From Bacteroides uniformis (GTDB lineage Bacteria; Bacteroidota; Bacteroidia; Bacteroidales; Bacteroidaceae), in NCBI RefSeq assembly GCF_025147485.1, contig NZ_CP102263.1:3795501-3859500 (forward strand): DNA of 64,000 bases, written 5' to 3'. Positions 55,340 to 63,371 of the stretch are shown here, piece by piece. The notes beneath the pieces are model-generated. The model was not told the DNA's origin. It did not search any database and saw nothing but the letters and a program-made list of their open reading frames with translations. Within the stretch, counting starts at the first letter, position 1, and every line of letters begins with the position of its first letter. The position numbers were made by a program, and so were the translations under genes.

Positions 55340-56638
55340 ATGAAGAATTTACGTAACTGCTATGCAGCGTTCCTGCTGTTTGCCTTGCTGTTCGTTTCGG
55401 CTGCTGCCCCGGCACAAACCGATCTGCAGCAAAAACTGGGTCGGATTTCCGCCATTACGGAAACCCGTCCGTTGGAGTCCACCCGGTTCTCCGAGAAGTA
55501 TGTAACCTATTTTACCCAGCCGTTGGACCACCGTCATCCCGAAAAGGGCAGTTTCCGCCAGCGCGTGATTGTCTCCCACGTCGGCTTCGACCGTCCCACG
55601 GTGATTGTAACCGAAGGCTATGGAGCTGCCTATGCCCTCAACCCCAAGTATCGCGAGGAACTTTCAGAGTTGCTCGATGCCAACATGATTTTTGTGGAAT
55701 ACCGTTATTTCCTGGAATCCACCCCTGAGCCTAAAGACTGGCAATACCTCACCGCCGAGAATTCTGCCGACGACCTGCACGCCGTCCGCAACGCCTTTAA
55801 AAGCATCTATCCCGGCAAATGGATTGCGACCGGCATCAGCAAGGGCGGACAGACTACCCTGCTCTACCGCACGTTCTATCCGGACGACGTGGATATTTCC
55901 GTGCCTTATGTAGCTCCGCTCTGCTACGGGGCGGAAGACGGACGCCACGAGCCTTTCCTCAGGAAAGTGTCTACTCCGGAGGACCGCAAACGGATTGAGG
56001 ACTTCCAGTTGGAAGTGTTGAAACGGAAAGCCGCACTGCTCCCCCGCTTTGAGAAATATTGCAATGAAAAAGGACTCAAGTTCCGTGCGCCCGTTGAAGA
56101 GATATACGACTATTGCGTGCTGGAGTATTCTTTTGCCCTTTGGCAGTGGGGAACTCCCGTCAGCAGCATCCCTGCCACCACGGCCTCGGACGATGAGATA
56201 TTTGCCCATCTGCTCGGTATCAGTAATCCCGACTACTTCATTGCCGACAGTCCCACAGCCTCATTCTTCGTGCAGGCCGCCCGCGAACTGGGCTATTACG
56301 GCTACGATACGAAGCCTTTCAAGAAGTATCTTTCCATCCAATCGAGCAAGGGTTACCTGCATCGCCTCATGCTCCCCGAAGAGCTGAAAGACATGCCCTT
56401 CGACAAGACCCTAAGCAAGAAAATCACGAAGTTCCTGAAAGAGAATGACCCGAAAATGATATTCATCTACGGACAGAACGACCCGTGGACAGCTGCCGGA
56501 GTGACCTGGCTGAAAGGAAAGAAAAACATCCATGTATTCGTAGAGCCCGGTGGAAGCCATCGGGCACGCATCGGCACACTGCCCGAAGAGGAAAAGAAGC
56601 AAGTGATGGAGCTGATAAATGAATGGTTGAAACAATAA
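55340..56638 (+). CDS. Secreted serine peptidase, S37 (PS-10) type
   Basis: 432 residues. Signal peptide MKNLRNCYAAFLLFALLFVS ending AAAPAQ. The alpha/beta-hydrolase triad is visible: Ser in ATGISKGGQTTL, Asp in MIFIYGQNDPWTAAG, His in VEPGGSHRARIG. The N-terminal FTQPLDHRHPEKGSFRQRV is typical of the S28/S37 group. It is likely a periplasmic tripeptidyl- or prolyl-type peptidase; the exact specificity cannot be read from the sequence. It is followed by a bidirectional terminator. Confidence 0.85.
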   Translation: MKNLRNCYAAFLLFALLFVSAAAPAQTDLQQKLGRISAITETRPLESTRFSEKYVTYFTQPLDHRHPEKGSFRQRVIVSHVGFDRPTVIVTEGYGAAYALNPKYREELSELLDANMIFVEYRYFLESTPEPKDWQYLTAENSADDLHAVRNAFKSIYPGKWIATGISKGGQTTLLYRTFYPDDVDISVPYVAPLCYGAEDGRHEPFLRKVSTPEDRKRIEDFQLEVLKRKAALLPRFEKYCNEKGLKFRAPVEEIYDYCVLEYSFALWQWGTPVSSIPATTASDDEIFAHLLGISNPDYFIADSPTASFFVQAARELGYYGYDTKPFKKYLSIQSSKGYLHRLMLPEELKDMPFDKTLSKKITKFLKENDPKMIFIYGQNDPWTAAGVTWLKGKKNIHVFVEPGGSHRARIGTLPEEEKKQVMELINEWLKQ

Positions 56639-56640
56639 AA

Positions 56641-56725
56641 ACGGATGGTCCGTGTGGCATGAACAGACCATCCGTTTACTCCTGACAGACCATCTGTTCT
56701 ACCTCAACAGATGGTCTGTTTTTTT
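56641..56725. terminator. Bidirectional terminator pair between convergent genes
   Basis: Two hairpins: ACGGATGGTC (56641-56650) with GACCATCCGT (56666-56675), and CAGACCATCTGTT (56686-56698) with AACAGATGGTCTG (56706-56718) followed by TTTTTTT. All arms share the sequence AGACCATC/GATGGTCT, so alternative pairings exist. They serve the peptidase gene (plus) and the HdeD-like gene (minus). Confidence 0.8.
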
Positions 56726-57299
56726 ATTCTATAATTTGTGCATCCTCAATATCGTCCACTGCCTTTACTGAAGCATCCGGTGTCTTCGGGCGGCGACGCG
56801 TAAACTTGAACCAGTTCAGCAGTTCCGAAGCCGCATAGACCAGACTGCTGATACCGATAATGATAAATGCCGTGGAGCGTACTCCCGTAGGATTGAACAG
56901 CGCAACCAAGCCGGCAAGCAGAATCAATACCGGAACCACATAAAAACCTCCCGGTACCGGCATCCAGCGACGGGCAGCGGAAAGCGAGGCAATCTGTTGC
57001 ACTCCTCCCATCACCAGGATAAATCCCAATACAAATGTCAGCAAATCGGCAAAGAAACCGGGCATGATAATCAGCCACAAGCCAAACAGCAGGCTGCCCA
57101 CTCCCTCGATAGGGAAACGGCTGCGCATCTCCGTGCTCTGTGCAAAGTAGCCTATGATGCTGATAAGCGAAGGCACCAGGAAAATGACACCTATCGTAAT
57201 CACAAAGTAATCACCCGCCTGGTCGGGAAACATCACCAGCACCAAACCGATAACCAGCGCACATATAGCACGCAAAAATGAATAACTTAATCCTTTCAT
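56724..57299 (-). CDS. HdeD-family (DUF308) membrane protein
   Basis: 191 residues with six hydrophobic segments in three repeated pairs (about residues 10-150), the DUF308 pattern with conserved prolines and glycines (MFPDQAGDYFVITIGVIFLV, FVLGFILVMGGVQQIASLSA). The C-terminal 30 residues are charged and cytosolic. In E. coli HdeD is linked to acid resistance; the role here is not shown. Confidence 0.88.
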   Translation of the reverse strand: MKGLSYSFLRAICALVIGLVLVMFPDQAGDYFVITIGVIFLVPSLISIIGYFAQSTEMRSRFPIEGVGSLLFGLWLIIMPGFFADLLTFVLGFILVMGGVQQIASLSAARRWMPVPGGFYVVPVLILLAGLVALFNPTGVRSTAFIIIGISSLVYAASELLNWFKFTRRRPKTPDASVKAVDDIEDAQIIE

Positions 57300-57365
57300 G
57301 AGTCTATGTTTTTTTGCGAAGATACATCTTTATCCGAATAACTCCACACGAAAATCCCGAAAAAT

Positions 57366-57473
57366 CAGTTTACATTCAGCCAGGCATTCATATCTTCGGC
57401 CACAAAAAGCCAGTATAATAACAACAGTACAGCAATAACCACGCCTATGGCAACTAAATGTTTTCTATTCATA
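57366..57473 (-). CDS. Small membrane peptide, 35 residues
   Basis: Translation from the ATG at 57473 gives MNRKHLVAIGVVIAVLLLLY, continuing WLFVAEDMNAWLNVN: a basic N-terminus, one membrane helix and a short polar tail. The next 40 bases upstream on its own strand contain no clear promoter. It stands alone between hdeD and trp. It may be a genuine small protein; I recognise no family. Confidence 0.5.
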
Positions 57474-57575
57474 GTTTGTTCCTTTCTTTTTTTGAATGAA
57501 TATTCGTTTTTACTACACTTATAAGAACAATATTTCAAGAAAAATGTTCTTATCCAGAAAAAAAGTCATATTTAT

Positions 57576-57606
57576 TTTGGCAGTTAAAACAAAGTGCTTA
57601 TATTTG
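57576..57606 (+). promoter_or_regulatory. Promoter of the trp operon
   Basis: TTTG (57576-57579), a 19-base spacer, and TATATTTG (57599-57606) match the Bacteroides consensus completely. The transcription start should be near 57613, giving a leader of about 310 bases before trpB. Confidence 0.8.
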
Positions 57607-57713
57607 TCGCGAAAACGAAGACAGGCTGCACCTCAGCATAAAAAATGAACAAGTTCATTTTATTATACATTCGGTTTGCACTGTCTTTGCCCCCGATAAA
57701 ACAAAAAAAGTCA

Positions 57714-57776
57714 ATGAAAACAATGTTAGTAAATACATATTGGTGGTGGCACCCGTTACAACTCCGACAGTCGTAA
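57714..57776 (+). CDS. trpL: trp leader peptide
   Basis: A 20-residue ORF, MKTMLVNTYWWWHPLQLRQS, with three consecutive Trp codons (TGG TGG TGG at 57741-57749). Its stop lies 50 bases before the terminator hairpin. The sole role should be sensing charged tRNA-Trp by ribosome stalling. Confidence 0.85.
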   Translation: MKTMLVNTYWWWHPLQLRQS

Positions 57777-57826
57777 GGGAGCAGCGCTCGTATGTATATA
57801 TGTAATATATAGTAAAAAACAAAAAG

Positions 57827-57858
57827 AGCCCTGTCGCACCAAGCGACGGGGCTTTTTT
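57827..57858 (+). terminator. Attenuator terminator of the trp operon
   Basis: AGCCCTGTCGC (57827-57837) pairs with GCGACGGGGCT (57843-57853), 11 bp with one G.T pair, five-base loop, followed by six T. Its left arm overlaps the segment that pairs with the leader ORF, so the two structures exclude each other. Confidence 0.88.
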
Positions 57859-57924
57859 CGTTTAAGCAATAATGCGTTTTGATTTCTGAAATAGTAAATA
57901 GTAAATCGTCAAATAGTAAATAAC

Positions 57925-59106
57925 ATGATGAATTTCTTAGTTGACAAAGAAGGTTATTACGGAGAGTTCGGCGGGGCATACGTTCCCGAAATCCTCCACA
58001 AATGTGTAGAAGAGTTGCAGAACACCTACCTCAAGGTGCTGCAAAGTGAGGACTTCAAGCGTGAATACGACCAGTTGCTGCGCGACTACGTGGGACGCCC
58101 TTCCCCACTCTACTTGGCACACCGCTTGTCCGAGAAGTACGGTTGCCGGATTTACCTCAAGCGTGAAGACCTGAACCACACCGGTGCCCACAAAATCAAC
58201 AACAGCATCGGGCAGGTGTTGCTGGCACGCCGCATGGGCAAGCGCCGCATCATCGCCGAAACCGGAGCCGGACAGCACGGTGTGGCCACAGCCACCGTCT
58301 GCGCCTTGATGAACATGGAATGCATCGTCTACATGGGTAAGACCGACGTAGAGCGCCAGCGCGTCAATGTGGAGAAGATGAAGATGCTCGGCGCCACCGT
58401 CGTTCCCGTCACCAGTGGCAATATGACGTTGAAGGACGCCACCAACGAAGCCATCCGCGACTGGTGCTGTCATCCCTCGGACACCTACTACGTGATAGGT
58501 TCCACCGTCGGCCCGCATCCGTACCCCGACATGGTGGCACGCCTGCAGTCCGTCATCAGCGAAGAAATCAGGAAACAACTTCTTGAGCATGAAGGACGCG
58601 AATGCCCCGACTACCTCATCGCCTGCGTAGGCGGAGGAAGCAATGCAGCCGGCACCATCTATCACTACGTCAACGACCCGCACGTGCAAATCGTCCTCGC
58701 CGAAGCCGGAGGAAAAGGCATTGAAACGGGAATGACAGCCGCCACCATCGCCCTCGGCAAGATGGGCATCATCCACGGCTCGCGCACCTACGTCATCCAG
58801 AACGAGGACGGACAGATAGAAGAGCCCTATTCCATCTCTGCCGGACTGGACTATCCGGGCATCGGCCCCATGCACGCCAACCTTGCCAAGCAGAAACGTG
58901 CCATCGTCCTCGCCGTGAACGACGACGAAGCCATCCGCGCCGCCTACGAGCTGACCCGGCTCGAGGGCATCATCCCCGCATTGGAAAGCGCCCACGCACT
59001 GGGTGCGCTGGAGAAGATGAGGTTCAAGCCGACGGACGTGGTGGTGCTGACGGTGTCGGGACGGGGGGATAAGGATATAGAGACGTATTTGAGTGATGAG
59101 TTATAA
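57925..59106 (+). CDS. trpB: Tryptophan synthase beta subunit
   Basis: 393 residues. PLP Lys in [15 protein letters not shown], the glycine-rich phosphate loop [12 protein letters not shown], and GAYVPEI at the N-terminus are all present. It condenses indole with serine. It is first in the operon, ahead of trpE; a trpA gene would be expected after trpF, beyond the window. Confidence 0.98.
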   Translation: MMNFLVDKEGYYGEFGGAYVPEILHKCVEELQNTYLKVLQSEDFKREYDQLLRDYVGRPSPLYLAHRLSEKYGCRIYLKREDLNHTGAHKINNSIGQVLLARRMGKRRIIAETGAGQHGVATATVCALMNMECIVYMGKTDVERQRVNVEKMKMLGATVVPVTSGNMTLKDATNEAIRDWCCHPSDTYYVIGSTVGPHPYPDMVARLQSVISEEIRKQLLEHEGRECPDYLIACVGGGSNAAGTIYHYVNDPHVQIVLAEAGGKGIETGMTAATIALGKMGIIHGSRTYVIQNEDGQIEEPYSISAGLDYPGIGPMHANLAKQKRAIVLAVNDDEAIRAAYELTRLEGIIPALESAHALGALEKMRFKPTDVVVLTVSGRGDKDIETYLSDEL

Positions 59107-59160
59107 GTGATAAGTGATGAGCTATTTGAAAATACGAGATGAAATAAAATACAAGATACA

Positions 59161-60561
59161 ATGAAACAATATGATTATAAAACAGTCAGCCGCACCATGC
59201 TCGGTGACTTGCATACGCCGGTGAGCACGTATCTGAAGGTGCGTGACATCTTTCCGCAGAGCGCACTTATGGAGAGTTCCGACTATCACGGCAGTGAGAA
59301 CAACCGCTCGTTCATCGCTCTGTGTCCGCTGGCTAGTGTCAGCATAGACCACGGCACGGCTATCTTCCGTCTGCCGGACGACAGCCGCGAAGAGCATCCC
59401 ATAACCGAAGAATACCGGGTGGAAAACGCACTGAACGATTTCCTCTGCCGCTTCCGCGTGGAGGGCGAATACAGCAATTACTGCGGACTCTACGGATACA
59501 CCTCCTTCAATGCTGTCCGCTACTTCGAGAATATCCCCGTGAAGGACAGCCGCGAAGCTACCAACGATGCGCCGGACATGCTGTACATATTATATAAGTA
59601 CCTCATCGTCTTCAACGACTTCAAGAATGAGATGCTGCTTCTCGAGATGCTGGCGCCCGGCGAGACCAGCGAACTGGACCAGGTGCAGAAGGCCATCCAT
59701 AACCGTAACTACACCGCCTACGATTTCCGCGCCATCGGCCCCACCACCTCTCCGCTTACGGACGAGGAGCACAAGGCGAATATCCGCCGGGGCATCGCCC
59801 ACTGTCTGCGCGGCGACGTTTTCCAGATAGTCCTCTCCCGCCGGTTCGAGCAGCGTTTCACAGGCGATGACTTCAAGCTCTACCGTGCCCTGCGCAGCAT
59901 CAACCCTTCTCCCTATCTGTTCTATTTCGACTTCGGAGGCTTCCGCATTTTCGGCTCGTCCCCCGAAACCCATTGCCGCATCGAAGGCCGCCATGCCTAT
60001 ATCGACCCCATTGCCGGAACCACGAAGCGCACCGGCGATGCAGAGCAGGATGCCCTCAATGCCCGGTACCTGCACGACGACCCCAAAGAGAACGCCGAAC
60101 ACGTGATGCTGGTGGACCTTGCCCGCAACGACCTCTCCCGCAACTGCCACGATGTAAAGGTGGACTTCTATAAGGAGATGCAGTATTACAGCCATGTCAT
60201 CCACCTCGTCAGCCGTGTCAGCGGAACGCTCCGCGAAGAGGCCGACCCCGTCAAGGCCTTCATCGACACCTTTCCTGCCGGCACCCTGAGCGGTGCCCCC
60301 AAGGTACGCGCCATGCAGCTCATCAGCCAGCTGGAACCGCACAACCGTGGAGCCTACGGAGGCTGCATCGGTTTCATCGGACTGAACGGCTCGCTGAACC
60401 AGGCGATTACGATTCGTACTTTTGTCAGCCGCAACGGTGTCCTCTGGTTCCAGGCAGGCGGCGGCATCGTGGCCAAGAGCAACGACGAGTACGAACTGCA
60501 AGAGGTGAACAACAAGCTCGGCGCACTGAAAAAGGCGATTGAGATGGCAGAAAAAATGTGA
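59161..60561 (+). CDS. trpE: Anthranilate synthase component I
   Basis: 466 residues. N-terminal regulatory domain with LMESSDY, corresponding to the Trp-feedback LLES motif, and the C-terminal chorismate-binding domain (FQIVLSRRFEQRF, IDPIAGTTKRTG, LVDLARNDLSRNC, ERKY-like region absent, PAGTLSGAPKVRAM, RGAYGGCIGF). It converts chorismate and ammonia to anthranilate with TrpG. Feedback inhibition by tryptophan is expected. Confidence 0.97.
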   Translation: MKQYDYKTVSRTMLGDLHTPVSTYLKVRDIFPQSALMESSDYHGSENNRSFIALCPLASVSIDHGTAIFRLPDDSREEHPITEEYRVENALNDFLCRFRVEGEYSNYCGLYGYTSFNAVRYFENIPVKDSREATNDAPDMLYILYKYLIVFNDFKNEMLLLEMLAPGETSELDQVQKAIHNRNYTAYDFRAIGPTTSPLTDEEHKANIRRGIAHCLRGDVFQIVLSRRFEQRFTGDDFKLYRALRSINPSPYLFYFDFGGFRIFGSSPETHCRIEGRHAYIDPIAGTTKRTGDAEQDALNARYLHDDPKENAEHVMLVDLARNDLSRNCHDVKVDFYKEMQYYSHVIHLVSRVSGTLREEADPVKAFIDTFPAGTLSGAPKVRAMQLISQLEPHNRGAYGGCIGFIGLNGSLNQAITIRTFVSRNGVLWFQAGGGIVAKSNDEYELQEVNNKLGALKKAIEMAEKM

Positions 60562-60581
60562 GTTTATGTACGATTTGACGA

Positions 60582-60640
60582 TTTACGATGTACGATTTGC
60601 CATGCGGCGTACATTGCGCAGCCAAATCGTACATCGTAAA
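60582..60640. repeat. 18-bp perfect inverted repeat in the trpE-trpG spacer
   Basis: 60582-60599 (TTTACGATGTACGATTTG) is the exact complement of 60623-60640. The loop contains GCGGCGTACATTGCGCAGCC. Related sequences occur before glmS and before trpF. No transcription terminator T-run follows, so it does not simply stop the operon; it may form a strong mRNA hairpin. Confidence 0.8.
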
Positions 60641-60707
60641 TAAAGTAACTTCAATCGTACATCGTAAATCGTCAAATAGTAAATAAAATAGATTGTAAAT
60701 ACAAAAG

Positions 60708-61355
60708 ATGAAAACAGTTATCATAGACAATTACGACTCCTTCACCTACAACCTTGCCCATCTGGTGAAAGAGCTTGGCGCAGAAGTGGATGTGCTGCGC
60801 AACGATAAATTCCGGCTCGAAGAATTGGAGCCATACGATAAAATCATCCTCTCACCCGGCCCCGGTGTCCCCGAGGAAGCCGGACTGCTGCTGGATGTCA
60901 TCCGCACCTATGCCGGACGGAAACCCATACTCGGTGTCTGTCTGGGCGAACAAGCCATCGGACAAGTGTTTGGCGGAAAGCTGGTCAATCTGGAAGAGGT
61001 ATTCCATGGGGTACAGACGGAGATAAGGATTAGGAGTGAGGGATTAGGGACGAGGGAGGAAGGATTAGGGATTAGTGATGAAGGATTGGGGGGAAAGGAT
61101 TATGAAGGTATTTCTCTCGAAGAAGACTATATCTTCTGCGGTTTACCCAATAGGATTCCCGTCGGACGATACCACTCCTGGGTAGTGGATACGAAGGACT
61201 TTCCCGAAGCGCTGGCCATTACCGCCATCAGCCCCGAAGGACAAATCATGGCGCTGAAACATCGGGAGTATGACATACACGGCATCCAGTTCCATCCTGA
61301 ATCGGTACTGACACCCGACGGAAAAACAATCGTAAAAAACTGGCTTTTCAAATGA
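60708..61355 (+). CDS. trpG: Anthranilate synthase component II (glutaminase) with in-frame insert
   Basis: 215 residues versus the usual about 190. Class I amidotransferase: nucleophile Cys in PILGVCLGEQAIG, His/Glu in IHGIQFHPESVL, and the loop ILSPGPGVPEEAG. Residues about 105-131 are an insert of low complexity, with repeated E/G/L/R codons, encoded by GGATTAGGGA-like repeats at about 61019-61101. The insert lies between GVQTEI and YIFCGLPNRIPVGRYHSW, on a surface loop, so the active site is probably unaffected. It supplies ammonia to TrpE. Confidence 0.95.
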   Translation: MKTVIIDNYDSFTYNLAHLVKELGAEVDVLRNDKFRLEELEPYDKIILSPGPGVPEEAGLLLDVIRTYAGRKPILGVCLGEQAIGQVFGGKLVNLEEVFHGVQTEIRIRSEGLGTREEGLGISDEGLGGKDYEGISLEEDYIFCGLPNRIPVGRYHSWVVDTKDFPEALAITAISPEGQIMALKHREYDIHGIQFHPESVLTPDGKTIVKNWLFK

Positions 61356-61419
61356 GGCACTTCAGAAAAAGAGTAAATTCAATCGTCAAATCGTAAATCG
61401 TCAAATCGTAAATAAAAAG

Positions 61420-62415
61420 ATGAAAGCAATACTCACCCGTCTCTTTAACCACGAAGAGCTTACGTCGGAGGAAACCAAACAAATCCTCCTCAACATCACC
61501 AAGGAAATGTATCCTGAGGCGCAGATAGCAGCCTTGCTCACTGCCTTCCAGATGCGGAGCATCACTGTGGACGAGCTTATCGGTTTCCGCGAAGCACTGA
61601 TGGAGACACGCCTTCCCATCGACTTCGCCCCCTATCGCCCCATCGACATTGTAGGTACGGGCGGCGACGGAAAGAACACCTTCAACATCTCCACCTGCGC
61701 TTGCTTCGTGGTGGCGGGAGCCGGCTACAAGGTTGCCAAGCACGGCAACTACGGAGCCACTTCCGTGAGCGGAGCCAGCAATGTCATCGAGCAGCACGGC
61801 GTACGCTTCACCAACAACCCCGACACGCTGAAACGCAGCATGGAGGAGTGCAACATCGCTTACCTTCATGCCCAGCTTTTCAATCCGGCGATGAAGTTTG
61901 TCGGTCCCGTACGCAAGACGTTGGGAGTGCGCACCTTGTTCAATCTGCTCGGCCCGTTGGTGAATCCATGCTGTCCGGCATACCAGCTGCTCGGTGTGGC
62001 AGACCTCTCGCAGATGCGCCTATACACCAACGTATTCTATAAGCTCGGCATTGACTTTGCCGTGGTCAACAGCCTCGACAGCTACGACGAAATCTCCCTG
62101 ACGGACGAGTTCAAGGTGATGACCCGCAACTATGAGCGCATCTACCGTCCGCAGGCCCTCGGCTTCAAGGATGCCCGTCCCGAAGAACTCTTCGGCGGCG
62201 TATGCAAGGAAGATGCCGCCCGCATCTTCGACAATATCCTTACGGGGCATGCCACACCTGCACAAACGCAATGCGTCATTGTCAACGCCGCCTTTGCCAT
62301 CCAGGTGATGGAGCCGCAGAAAGAGATTGAAGAGTGCATCGCCATCGCACGCGAATCATTGGATAGCGGACGGGCGCTGGCGACACTGAAAAAATTTATC
62401 GAGATTAATAAATGA
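61420..62415 (+). CDS. trpD: Anthranilate phosphoribosyltransferase
   Basis: 331 residues. Motifs of the family: PIDIVGTGGDGKNTFNISTC (glycine-rich PRPP loop), KHGNYGATSVSGASNVIEQHG and LGPLVNPCCPAYQLLGV. It joins anthranilate with PRPP. It lies 64 bases after trpG, the spacer consisting of GTCAAATCGTAAAT-like repeats. Confidence 0.97.
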   Translation: MKAILTRLFNHEELTSEETKQILLNITKEMYPEAQIAALLTAFQMRSITVDELIGFREALMETRLPIDFAPYRPIDIVGTGGDGKNTFNISTCACFVVAGAGYKVAKHGNYGATSVSGASNVIEQHGVRFTNNPDTLKRSMEECNIAYLHAQLFNPAMKFVGPVRKTLGVRTLFNLLGPLVNPCCPAYQLLGVADLSQMRLYTNVFYKLGIDFAVVNSLDSYDEISLTDEFKVMTRNYERIYRPQALGFKDARPEELFGGVCKEDAARIFDNILTGHATPAQTQCVIVNAAFAIQVMEPQKEIEECIAIARESLDSGRALATLKKFIEINK

Positions 62416-62419
62416 AGCA

Positions 62420-63247
62420 ATGAAAGATATACTGTCCGAAATCATCGCCCATAAGCAAACAGAAATTGAACTGCAAAAGCAGACCGTCTCTCTGGAACAG
62501 TTGCAGGAGCAGGCCGGAGTCATCATCCGGGAGAATGCGGCCCACCGCCGCAGCATGAAGCAGGCCCTTGCCGCTTCTTCTACAGGAATCATCTCCGAGT
62601 TCAAACGCCGTTCACCCTCTAAAGGCTGGATAAACGAGGCTGCCCAAGCAGAGGAAATACCCGCCTCCTACGAAGCCGCCGGCGCCGCCGCCCTCTCCAT
62701 CCTGACGGATGAGAAGTTCTTCGGCGGTACGCTGCGCGACATCCGCACGGCCCGTCCGCTGGTCCACATCCCCATCCTGCGCAAAGACTTCATCATCGAC
62801 GAGTACCAGCTTCTGCAAGCCTGCATCGTAGGTGCCGACGCCGTACTGCTCATTGCCGCCTGCCTCAGTCCGGAGCAGTGCAGCACCCTCACCGCCCAAG
62901 CCCACGAACTCGGGCTGGAGGTATTGCTCGAAATCCACAGCCCTTCGGAACTCTCCTATATAAATAAGGAGGTCGACATGGTGGGTGTCAACAACCGCAA
63001 CCTCGGCTCCTTCGTCACCGATGTAGAAAACTCCTTCCGGATAGCCCGGCAACTGCGCGAAGCCACCCACGGACCGGCATCCCCGCTCCTTGTCTCCGAA
63101 AGCGGCATCTCCGACCCCGAAACCATCTGCCGCCTGCGTGCCGCCGGCTTCCGCGGTTTCCTCATCGGCGAAACCTTCATGAAAACAGCCAATCCGGGCG
63201 AAACCCTGAAAGAGTTCATCCAAGACAGTCTCTTAATTAATAATTGA
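62420..63247 (+). CDS. trpC: Indole-3-glycerol phosphate synthase
   Basis: 275 residues, TIM barrel. Motifs: ISEFKRRSPSKGWIN (active-site Lys), ILTDEKFFGGTLRDI, LRKDFIIDEYQLLQA, VGVNNRNLGSFVTDV and LLVSESGISDPETI. It closes the indole ring. Four bases separate it from trpD. It is separate from TrpF, unlike the E. coli fusion. Confidence 0.97.
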   Translation: MKDILSEIIAHKQTEIELQKQTVSLEQLQEQAGVIIRENAAHRRSMKQALAASSTGIISEFKRRSPSKGWINEAAQAEEIPASYEAAGAAALSILTDEKFFGGTLRDIRTARPLVHIPILRKDFIIDEYQLLQACIVGADAVLLIAACLSPEQCSTLTAQAHELGLEVLLEIHSPSELSYINKEVDMVGVNNRNLGSFVTDVENSFRIARQLREATHGPASPLLVSESGISDPETICRLRAAGFRGFLIGETFMKTANPGETLKEFIQDSLLINN

Positions 63248-63308
63248 AAGCTGAAAGTTGATAATTGTAAATACAAAAGTCTCTCATACAGCGTTACATC
63301 GCGCAGCC

Positions 63309-63364
63309 AAATTGTAAATCGTAAATTGTAAATCGTAAATTGTAAATCGTAAATTGTAAATCGT
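63309..63364 (+). repeat. Four perfect 14-bp tandem repeats before trpF
   Basis: AAATTGTAAATCGT is repeated four times without change at 63309, 63323, 63337 and 63351. The array ends seven bases before the trpF ATG at 63372, so it occupies the translation initiation region. It is preceded by GCGCAGCC, the block shared with the inverted-repeat elements of this window. Copy number is likely to vary between strains. Confidence 0.9.
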
Positions 63365-63371
63365 AAATAAA

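Larger units (their letters stand above)
57613..57924 (+). ncRNA. trp operon attenuator leader
   Basis: From the predicted start near 57613 this leader holds a hairpin 57642-57650/57653-57661, the Trp-rich leader peptide (57714-57776), and an intrinsic terminator (57827-57858). CGACAG (57765-57770), within the leader ORF, can pair with CTGTCG (57831-57836), the left arm of the terminator, forming an antiterminator. Ribosomes stalled at the Trp codons (57741-57749) would leave CGACAG free, antitermination follows and the operon is read. This matches the 'Bacteroid-trp' attenuator motif as I recall it. Confidence 0.8.

Noticed and set aside
63309..63364. CRISPR array (tandem repeats)
   Set aside because: The repeats are directly adjacent without spacers, are only 14 bp, and no cas gene is present; the 22-bp repeats at 9754-9819 likewise lack spacers.
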